NCBI GenBank assembly: GCA_937901345.1
Contig: CALCHM010000165.1
Coordinates: 1-10,268 of the forward strand
DNA: 10,268 bases
Reading direction: 5' to 3'
DNA from: an uncultured Prevotella sp.
GTDB lineage: Bacteria; Bacteroidota; Bacteroidia; Bacteroidales; Bacteroidaceae
The position numbers and the translations under genes were made by a program. The notes below the pieces were generated by a model. That model saw only the letters and a program-made list of their open reading frames with translations. It searched no databases and was not told the origin of the DNA. Shown here piece by piece: positions 1-5,487 of the stretch. Positions within the stretch are counted from its first letter, which is position 1, and each line of letters opens with the position of its first letter.

Positions 1-1077
1 AAGTACTGCAAGGTAAATGAGGGTTGGGACAAGAACCGTCCGGAAAAGCAAAAGGACCGCGCAGGCAAAGATGCCGATTGGGAATTCGTTGTTAAGATGA
101 CCCTTATTATGCGTGACTTAATGCAGGGCAACCCCAAACTCCGCGAAATGGGATTCTTGGAAGAAGCGATTGGACACAATGCCATCGCTGCTGGATTCCA
201 AGGACAACGTCAGTGGACTGACTGGAAACCCAATGGTGACTTTACAGAAGCGTTAATGTGCTCTACGTTCGACTGGAATGGTATTCGCGAAGCTTACGTT
301 GTAGCAACTGAAAACGACGCTTGCAATGCCGTTGCTATGCTTTTTGGCAAACTCCTCACTGGTTGCGGGCAGATGTTCTCTGACGTACGTACTTATTGGA
401 GTCCTGAAGCAGTGAAGCGCGTTACAGGTAAAGAACTCACAGGACTCGCATCTGGAGGTATGATTCACTTGATTAACTCAGGTGCAACTACGCTCGATGC
501 AACAGGTGCTAGTACAAATGCAGCGGGAGAACCTTGTATGAAACCTGCATGGGAAATGACCGAGGCTGACGTTGAAGGTTGCTTGAAGAATACCAATTGG
601 ATGCCTGCCGATCGTGACTATTTCCGCGGAGGAGGTTTCTCATCTAACTTCCTTTCTAAGGGCGGCATGCCTGTAACCATGTCACGTTTGAACTTAGTGA
701 AAGGTCTTGGTCCTGTACTTCAGATTGCAGAAGGTTGGACGGCCGATGTTGATCCTGAAATCCACGAAGTGCTTAACATGCGCACAGACCCCACTTGGCC
801 AACGACTTGGTTCGTTCCTCGCTTAGACGAGACAAAAGCACCTTTCAAGGATGTTTATTCTGTCATGAACTATTGGGGCGCAAATCATGGTGCTATCAGT
901 TATGGACATATCGGTGCCGACTTGATTACACTCTGCTCAATGCTCCGCATCCCCGTTTGCATGCACAATGTTCCTGAAGATGCTATATTCCGTCCTGCTG
1001 CATGGAATGCATTCGGTATGGATAAGGAAGGAGCAGACTATCGTGCTTGCCAAAATTATGGTCCTATTTATAAGTAA
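1..1077 (+). CDS. fucI: L-fucose isomerase, C-terminal 358 residues (5' end outside window)
   Basis: Converts L-fucose to L-fuculose, the first intracellular step of fucose catabolism. It is a cytoplasmic, Mn-dependent ketol isomerase in known relatives. The frame is open from base 1 with no start, so the N-terminal part (about 230 residues by comparison with the 591-residue E. coli enzyme) lies upstream. The protein follows E. coli FucI closely through GHNAIAAGFQGQR, DVRTYWSPEAVKRVTG, GGGFS, WPTTWFVPRL and GHIGADLITL. The metal and catalytic residues are all recognisable: Glu in TEND (310-312, E. coli Glu337), Asp in SDVRTY (382-384, Asp361) and His in WGANHGA (886-888, His528). The stop at 1075-1077 is followed by a 113-nt spacer with a long inverted repeat and then fucO. 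No sign of decay is seen. Identity is considered near certain; only the start is unknown. Confidence 0.96.
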   Translation, partial: KYCKVNEGWDKNRPEKQKDRAGKDADWEFVVKMTLIMRDLMQGNPKLREMGFLEEAIGHNAIAAGFQGQRQWTDWKPNGDFTEALMCSTFDWNGIREAYVVATENDACNAVAMLFGKLLTGCGQMFSDVRTYWSPEAVKRVTGKELTGLASGGMIHLINSGATTLDATGASTNAAGEPCMKPAWEMTEADVEGCLKNTNWMPADRDYFRGGGFSSNFLSKGGMPVTMSRLNLVKGLGPVLQIAEGWTADVDPEIHEVLNMRTDPTWPTTWFVPRLDETKAPFKDVYSVMNYWGANHGAISYGHIGADLITLCSMLRIPVCMHNVPEDAIFRPAAWNAFGMDKEGADYRACQNYGPIYK

Positions 1078-1085
1078 TGTGTAAA

Positions 1086-1154
1086 GGTGAGGTTTCTTGA
1101 TCATCCAGAAATCCTAAAAGATCTGAAAAATCTAGCGCATCAAGAAACCTCACC
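1086..1154 (+). repeat. Long inverted repeat in the fucI-fucO spacer
   Basis: A 16-bp perfect inverted repeat has its left arm at 1086-1101 (GGTGAGGTTTCTTGAT) and its right arm at 1139-1154, separated by a 37-nt AT-rich loop. There is no T-tract after the right arm, so it is not a standard intrinsic terminator. If fucI and fucO are co-transcribed it would form a stable intercistronic hairpin, possibly protecting mRNA or setting relative expression; this role is inferred. It is followed by an A/T-rich leader containing CCTTATAAC (1156-1164), also found before fucA and the mutarotase gene. Confidence 0.75.
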
Positions 1155-1190
1155 ACCTTATAACTCTTATAACCTAAAAAACTCTCATCT

Positions 1191-2345
1191 ATGATTAACC
1201 GTTTTATCCTCAACGAAGTTTCATATTTTGGTCCTGGTGCACGCGAAGTGCTTCCCCAAGAAATTCAACGTCTCGGTTTTAAAAAGGCATTCGTTGCAAC
1301 AGATAAGGACTTGATAAAGTTTGGTGTTGCAGATAAGGTGCTCAAGGTGCTCGAAGGCGCGAACATCCCTTATGAAGTATTCAGCGATATCAAACCCAAC
1401 CCCACTACAGCAAATGTAAAAGCAGGAGTTGCTGCTTTCGCTGCCTCTGGCGCAGACTTTATTATCGCCCTTGGTGGAGGTTCTTCAATGGACACAGCAA
1501 AGGCTGTGGGTATCATCACCAACAATCCTGAATTTGCCGATGTCGTTTCTTTGGAAGGTGTTGCCGACACGAAGAAGAAATCTGTACCTATTATCGCTTT
1601 GCCCACAACTGCAGGAACTGCGGCTGAGGTCACTATTAATTATGTGATTACTGACGAGGCCAACGAAAAGAAAATGGTTTGCGTTGACCCCAACGACATC
1701 CCCGTAATGGCTATTGTGGATGCAGAACTCATGTATACACTTCCCAAGAGTTTAACAGCCGCAACGGGTATGGACGCTCTTACTCACGCAATTGAAGGTT
1801 TGATTACAAAGGGTGCTTGGGAAATGAGCGACATGTTCGAACTCAAAGCGATTGAAATGATTGCACGTTACCTTGAGACTGCTGTCAACGAACCTCAAAA
1901 TGCGGAGGCACGCAATGGTATGGCTGTTGCGCAGTATATTGCAGGTATGGCATTCTCTAACGTAGGTCTCGGTGTTGTTCACGGTATGGCGCATCCCATG
2001 GGTGCTATCTTTGATATTCCTCATGGCGTAGCAAACGCGTTGCTCCTTCCCACAATAATGGAATTCAACATGCCTGCGGCCATAGATAAATACGTACAGA
2101 TAGCCAAGGCAATGGACGTATATAGTTCAGGTATGAGTCGCGAAGAAGCAGCACAAGCTGCTGTTGATGCGGTGCGCAATTTGGCAATTCGCGTAGGTAT
2201 TCCTCAACACCTCACAGAACTCGGTATTAACGAGGGTGACCTTGAACGCCTTGCAGCAGCTGCTGCGACAGACGTCTGCACACCTGGCAATCCCCGTGAA
2301 GTAAATAAGGACATTATTCTCGACCTTTATAAGAAGGTTCTTTAA
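1191..2345 (+). CDS. fucO: Lactaldehyde reductase / L-1,2-propanediol oxidoreductase
   Basis: Group III (iron-activated) alcohol dehydrogenase that reduces L-lactaldehyde to L-1,2-propanediol with NADH, recycling reducing power during anaerobic fucose use. The 384-residue protein aligns end to end with E. coli FucO (about 382 residues): N-terminal NRFILNE, nucleotide-binding GGGS (95-98), the block LPTTAGTAAEVTINYVITDE (137-156), and GFSNVGLG-like and VHGMAHP segments. The four metal ligands are present as Asp195, His199, His264 and His278, matching E. coli Asp196, His200, His263 and His277. The C-terminal DVCTPGNPRE motif is also typical. The ATG at 1191 is preceded by an A-rich tract and no Shine-Dalgarno, as usual in Bacteroidetes. 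Its place between fucI and fucA supports the lactaldehyde role over other alcohol dehydrogenase functions. It also implies fermentation of fucose to propanediol. Confidence 0.95.
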   Translation: MINRFILNEVSYFGPGAREVLPQEIQRLGFKKAFVATDKDLIKFGVADKVLKVLEGANIPYEVFSDIKPNPTTANVKAGVAAFAASGADFIIALGGGSSMDTAKAVGIITNNPEFADVVSLEGVADTKKKSVPIIALPTTAGTAAEVTINYVITDEANEKKMVCVDPNDIPVMAIVDAELMYTLPKSLTAATGMDALTHAIEGLITKGAWEMSDMFELKAIEMIARYLETAVNEPQNAEARNGMAVAQYIAGMAFSNVGLGVVHGMAHPMGAIFDIPHGVANALLLPTIMEFNMPAAIDKYVQIAKAMDVYSSGMSREEAAQAAVDAVRNLAIRVGIPQHLTELGINEGDLERLAAAAATDVCTPGNPREVNKDIILDLYKKVL

Positions 2346-2354
2346 TTGGGTCAC

Positions 2355-2458
2355 GAGGTTTTAAGGTTTTGAGGTTTTGAGATTGAACACCATGCAGGTT
2401 CGATTGCTACACCTTGAAACCTCAAAACCTCTTCCCTTATCACCTCAACACCTCATAA
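2355..2458 (+). repeat. Private 8-bp repeat arrays in opposite orientation, fucO-fucA spacer
   Basis: Left array 2355-2386 reads GAGGTTTT, AAGGTTTT, GAGGTTTT, GAGATTGA in strict 8-nt register. A second array from about 2411 carries the complement, again in 8-nt steps: ACCTTGAA, ACCTCAAA, ACCTCTTC, CCTTATCA, CCTCAACA, CCTCATAA. A 14-nt perfect inverted repeat joins them (2364-2377 with 2417-2430, loop 39 nt). The spacer RNA could therefore fold into a long hairpin. The last units run into the leader CCTCATAAC just before the A-run and ATG of fucA. Function unknown; it does not resemble a T-tailed terminator. Confidence 0.75.
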
Positions 2459-2478
2459 CTTTTTAATCCTCTAAAAAA

Positions 2479-3126
2479 ATGATCACTCCACTTCATATCG
2501 AAGAATTCATTAAGCAAGCACACCGTGTTGGCGACGCAGGTCTTACCGTGTGTAGTAGCGGGAACCTTTCTTGGCGTATTGGCGACGAAGCGTTAGTTTC
2601 TGGAACAGGCTCTTGGGTTCCCACGATTCAAAAGGAAAAGGTTTCACAATGTGTTGTTGCTACGGGCGAGGTGCTAAATGGTGTAAAACCTTCCATGGAA
2701 AGCGGATTTCACCTTGGCGTACTCCGTCAGCGTCCTGACGTAAATGTCGTGTTGCACTTCCAATCTCCGTATGCCACAGCCGTTTCTTGCATGAAGAAGA
2801 AACCTGAGAATTTCAACGTTACGGCAGAAGTTCCTTGCCATGTAGGACGTGAAATTCCCATCATCCCTTACCTTCGTCCGGGTTCTCCTGAATTGGCTGA
2901 AGCTGTTGTTGACGCCATGAAGGAACACAACTCTATTCTTCTCACCAACCACGGTCAGGTGGTTTGTGGAAAGGATTTCGACCAAGCGTTTGAGCGTGCC
3001 ATGTTCTTTGAAATGGCATGTCGCATCATCATCCAGAGTGGCGGAGATTACTCCGTTCTGACTCCTCAAGAAATTGAAGATCTCGACGTTTACGTTCTTG
3101 GTAAGAAGACACCTCTACAGCAATAA
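2479..3126 (+). CDS. fucA: L-fuculose-1-phosphate aldolase, class II (FucA)
   Basis: Zinc-dependent aldolase splitting L-fuculose 1-phosphate into dihydroxyacetone phosphate and L-lactaldehyde, the substrate of the adjacent FucO. At 215 residues it has the same length as E. coli FucA and the class II aldolase/adducin layout: SSGNLSWR (26-33), SGTGSWVP (41-48), PSMESGFH (71-78) with the catalytic-type Glu74, PDVNVVLHF (86-94), and LLTNHGQ (154-160) with His158. In E. coli FucA zinc is held by His92, His94 and His155 with Glu73 nearby. Here the pair HxH reads H93-F-Q95, so the second histidine is Gln (codon 2761-2763). The rest of the site is intact and the flanking SPYATAVS is normal, so this looks like a lineage variant and not a broken gene. 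The ATG at 2479 follows a run of six A. Context in the fuc cluster makes the substrate assignment strong. Confidence 0.9.
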   Translation: MITPLHIEEFIKQAHRVGDAGLTVCSSGNLSWRIGDEALVSGTGSWVPTIQKEKVSQCVVATGEVLNGVKPSMESGFHLGVLRQRPDVNVVLHFQSPYATAVSCMKKKPENFNVTAEVPCHVGREIPIIPYLRPGSPELAEAVVDAMKEHNSILLTNHGQVVCGKDFDQAFERAMFFEMACRIIIQSGGDYSVLTPQEIEDLDVYVLGKKTPLQQ

Positions 3127-3145
3127 GCATTCACGAGTTTAATGG

Positions 3146-3200
3146 TCTAGACTTTTCTAGACTTTCTAGGATTCCTAGATGGTTTAGGAAAGTCTAGTCC
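3146..3200 (+). repeat. CTAG-rich 9-bp repeat hairpin, fucA-fucK spacer
   Basis: Near-regular 9-nt units: TCTAGACTT (3146-3154), the same unit after one extra T, TCTAGGATT (3165), CCTAGATGG (3174), TTTAGGAAA (3183) and GTCTAGTCC (3192). The array folds on itself. CTAGACTTT at 3157-3165 complements AAAGTCTAG at 3189-3197, and TCTAGGA/TCCTAGA (3165-3171 and 3173-3179) form a tight inner palindrome. CTAG occurs five times within about 50 nt, striking for a tetranucleotide that is scarce in many bacterial genomes. Role unknown. Confidence 0.7.
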
Positions 3201-3272
3201 ATCTCATATTTCTTGTAGTTAGCAAGACCCCAAAAAACTATAAACCTTAATCTTACAACTCCACAATCCCTT

Positions 3273-4688
3273 ATGAATAAAGTTTATCTTGCTGCCGATT
3301 TCGGTGGTGGCAGTGGACGCGTCATCGCTGGTTGGTTAAGCAGCGGACGTCTCATTATGGAAGAAGTTCATCGCTTCCCCAATCGTCAGGTGCGCCTTGG
3401 CAAACACGTATACTGGGACTTCCCCGCACTTTTTGCAGACATGAAGGAAGGACTTAAAAAAGCGGCGGCGAAAGGTTATAACGTAGAAAGTATCGGGGTG
3501 GATACCTGGGGGGTTGATTTCGGATTGATCGACCGCGATGGCAACCTACTTGGAAATCCCGTATGTTACCGCGATGAGCGTACGGCAGGAGTACCTCAGA
3601 AAGTGGCTAAGATTCTGAATCCTTCAGAGCATTATGCCACAACAGGCATTCAAGTAATGGAGATCAATACGCTCTCACAACTTTATAGTCTTAAGGGTAG
3701 TGCGCAATTGGAGGCCGCCGAACACCTACTCTTCATGCCCGACCTCTTCAGTTATTTCCTTACTGGAGAAGTTAGCAACGAGTATTGCATCGCCACCACG
3801 TCTGAACTCATGGATGCCAAGCGCAGAAATTGGTCGTGGGAAACCATCAAGATTTTAGGACTCCCTGAACACATTTTCGGAAAAATTGTTATGCCTGGAA
3901 CCATACGCGGCACATTGACTAAGGCTATTTCAGAAGAAACGGGTCTTGGTGCAGTTAAAGTGGTTGCAGTAGGTTCACACGACACGGCATCGGCAGTTGC
4001 TGCTGTCCCTGCCGTTGAGGGTGATGGCACAGTTGCATTCTTGAGTTCAGGAACGTGGTCACTCTTAGGACTTGAACTTCCAGAACCCATCCTTACGGAG
4101 GAAGCACGCCTTGCGGAATTTACCAACGAGGGTGGTGTAGGCGGACGCATCCGTTTCTTGCAAAACATCACAGGCCTTTGGATTCTTCAACGCCTTATGG
4201 CAGAGTGGGAAGCGCAAGGCGAAAAGCAAACCTTTGGCGATTTGCTTCCTGCGGCAGAAAACGCTAAGATTTCAAGCGTTATCCCCGTGGCTGACGCAGC
4301 ATTTATGAATCCTGCATCCATGGAAAAAGCAATTTGCGATTATTGTGCTTCTACGGGACAACCCGTGCCTCAAACGAAGGCTGAAGTCACCAAGTGTGTA
4401 CTCCAATCTTTGGCGGCAAAATATCGTGAAGCACTTGCAGGCATTAAGGATATGCTTCCCCAACCTCTTAAGCGCCTTCACATCATCGGAGGGGGTTCAC
4501 AAAACGCACAGCTCAACCAACTCACGGCCGACGCACTCAGAATTCCCGTTTGGGCAGGCCCTGTTGAAGCAACCGCCATGGGTAACATCCTCGTTCAAGC
4601 CATGGCTGCAGGAGAAATTGCAGACATCGCCGCACTTCGCGAAGTGGTACGCAACAGCGTAACACCTGCGATATTTGAGCCAAAGTGA
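3273..4688 (+). CDS. fucK: L-fuculokinase of the rhamnulokinase (RhaB) type, FGGY family
   Basis: ATP-dependent sugar kinase, expected to phosphorylate L-fuculose to L-fuculose 1-phosphate for FucA. The 471-residue protein has both FGGY actin-like domains: the N-terminal phosphate loop DFGGGSGR (9-16), DTWGVDFGLIDRDG (77-90), YRDERT (99-104), SHDTASAV (235-242) with catalytic-type Asp237, FLSSGTWSL (256-264), the C-terminal ATP-site IIGGGSQN (404-411) and GPVEATAMGNI (429-439). These blocks match E. coli RhaB (SHDTASAV, YLSSGTWSL, VGGGCQN, AGPVEAS) much better than E. coli FucK. By sequence alone it would be called rhamnulokinase. The neighbours fucI, fucA and fucP and the lack of rhaA/rhaD argue for fuculose as the working substrate, and I recall B. 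thetaiotaomicron using a RhaB-like kinase in its fuc operon. Dual specificity is possible. The stop TGA abuts the 14-bp tandem repeat. Confidence 0.88.
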   Translation: MNKVYLAADFGGGSGRVIAGWLSSGRLIMEEVHRFPNRQVRLGKHVYWDFPALFADMKEGLKKAAAKGYNVESIGVDTWGVDFGLIDRDGNLLGNPVCYRDERTAGVPQKVAKILNPSEHYATTGIQVMEINTLSQLYSLKGSAQLEAAEHLLFMPDLFSYFLTGEVSNEYCIATTSELMDAKRRNWSWETIKILGLPEHIFGKIVMPGTIRGTLTKAISEETGLGAVKVVAVGSHDTASAVAAVPAVEGDGTVAFLSSGTWSLLGLELPEPILTEEARLAEFTNEGGVGGRIRFLQNITGLWILQRLMAEWEAQGEKQTFGDLLPAAENAKISSVIPVADAAFMNPASMEKAICDYCASTGQPVPQTKAEVTKCVLQSLAAKYREALAGIKDMLPQPLKRLHIIGGGSQNAQLNQLTADALRIPVWAGPVEATAMGNILVQAMAAGEIADIAALREVVRNSVTPAIFEPK

Positions 4689-4690
4689 TA

Positions 4691-4765
4691 CAGAGTACAA
4701 CTGACAGAGTACAACTGACAGAGTACAACTGACAGAGTACAACTGACAGAGTACAGAGTACAACT
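4691..4765 (+). repeat. 14-bp tandem repeat, four perfect copies plus partial
   Basis: CAGAGTACAACTGA is repeated four times without a mismatch (4691-4704, 4705-4718, 4719-4732, 4733-4746). A half unit CAGAGTA and a further CAGAGTACAACT follow, ending at 4765. It starts two bases after the fucK stop. Perfect identity means recent expansion, so copy number is likely to vary between strains by slippage. Reverse-strand reading through it gives only a repetitive peptide. No function is assigned. Confidence 0.9.
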
Positions 4766-4780
4766 ATTACCAGGTATTCC

Positions 4781-4834
4781 TAGAGACCCTAGAGACCTTA
4801 GAGACTTTAGAGACCTTAAAGACCTTAGAAACTC
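4781..4834 (+). repeat. 9-bp tandem repeat, six imperfect copies, then a C8 tract
   Basis: Units in strict register are TAGAGACCC, TAGAGACCT, TAGAGACTT, TAGAGACCT, TAAAGACCT and TAGAAACTC, starting at 4781 and stepping by 9. A homopolymer of eight C (4834-4841) follows, then the leader CCTTATAAC (4848-4856) and an A-rich stretch before the ATG at 4877. This is a second, unrelated repeat family in the same spacer as the 14-bp array. No strong complementary array is present here, unlike in other spacers of the cluster. Confidence 0.85.
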
Positions 4835-4876
4835 CCCCCCCTGAAAACCTTATAACCTTTTAAAAAATCCTCAAAC

Positions 4877-5263
4877 ATGAGCACTCCACAAAACGGTTAT
4901 CCCGTACAACAGTATCAAGGTCCAGTGAAGCGCTATTGCCAAACCTTAGACCTCCGCGATAATCCGGAACTTATTGCTGAATATCGCAAGCGCCACAGCA
5001 AGGAACATGCTTGGAAAGAAATCATCGCAGGTATCCGCGAAGTTGGAATACTTGAAATGGAAATCTACATCCTGGGCACACGCCTCTTTATGATTGTCGA
5101 AACGCCACTTGACTTTGACTGGGACACGGCAATGACACGCCTCTCTACCCTTCCTCGACAAGCAGAGTGGGAAGACTACATGGCAGAATTCCAACTCGTT
5201 AAGGAAGGCCTCTCCTCCGCCGAAAAGTGGCAACTCATGGAACGCATGTTCCACTTGTATTGA
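4877..5263 (+). CDS. RhaM-family sugar mutarotase (L-rhamnose mutarotase type), likely acting on L-fucose
   Basis: Small ferredoxin-like protein of the RhaM (YiiL/DUF718) family that interconverts alpha and beta anomers of a 6-deoxy-L-sugar. Recognisable blocks are EYRKRHSKEHAWKEI (35-49), where His40 aligns with the catalytic His22 of E. coli RhaM (EYQRRH), then EIYILGTRLFMIVET (62-76), WEDYM (98-102) and the C-terminal VFHL-like MFHLY (124-128). At 128 residues it is longer than the 104-residue E. coli protein, mostly because of an N-terminal extension of about 16 residues rich in Gln, Tyr and Pro. The start at 4877 fits the A-rich leader just upstream. Being in the fuc cluster it probably supplies the fucose anomer FucI needs, a job done in E. 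coli by the unrelated FucU. Two in-frame stops, TGA then TAA, end the gene (5261-5266). Confidence 0.85.
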   Translation: MSTPQNGYPVQQYQGPVKRYCQTLDLRDNPELIAEYRKRHSKEHAWKEIIAGIREVGILEMEIYILGTRLFMIVETPLDFDWDTAMTRLSTLPRQAEWEDYMAEFQLVKEGLSSAEKWQLMERMFHLY

Positions 5264-5267
5264 TAAC

Positions 5268-5470
5268 GAGGAACGATTAACGTTTAATGTTGAACGAGGA
5301 AAGATGAATGATTCTATGTTATTCGTTAACCTTCCTCCCCTTCCTATTCCCATTAAACGTTTCTCGTTAAACATTCATTGTTCTCCGTTCATCGTTAAAC
5401 ATTCATCGTTAAACGTTCAACGTTCATCGTTAATCGTTCATCGTTAAACATTCAACGTTAATCATTCAAC
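5268..5470 (+). repeat. Inverted arrays of a 7-bp repeat in the mutarotase-fucP spacer
   Basis: Right array 5352-5470 is exactly 17 heptads in register, consensus RTTMAWC (GTTAAAC, ATTCATC, GTTCAAC, GTTAATC and similar). Left array 5268-5309 carries six heptads of the complementary sense, consensus GWTKAAY (GAGGAAC, GATTAAC, GTTTAAT, GTTGAAC, GAGGAAA, GATGAAT). About 42 nt separate the arrays. For example GATTAACGTT at 5275-5284 pairs perfectly with AACGTTAATC at 5454-5463. The spacer RNA can thus fold back in many alternative registers. A C7 tract (5474-5480) sits 7 nt before the fucP ATG. Nothing here reads as a gene, promoter or T-tailed terminator. Confidence 0.85.
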
Positions 5471-5487
5471 CTTCCCCCCCTTCCCCA

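Noticed and set aside
2479..3126. FucA as an inactive pseudogene because of the H-to-Q change
   Set aside because: The frame is full length, other active-site residues are intact and codon use resembles its neighbours.
3273..4688. Naming the kinase rhaB for rhamnose use
   Set aside because: Sequence is RhaB-like, but all neighbours with a clear sugar are fucose-specific and no rhamnose isomerase or aldolase is present; called fucK with a caveat.
4497..4763. Minus-strand frame with a repetitive peptide
   Set aside because: The repeating peptide is just the 14-bp DNA repeat translated, and the remainder is antisense to fucK.
4834..4841. C8 tract as proof of phase variation
   Set aside because: Homopolymer length alone in one sequence cannot show variability; reported only as a low-interest observation.
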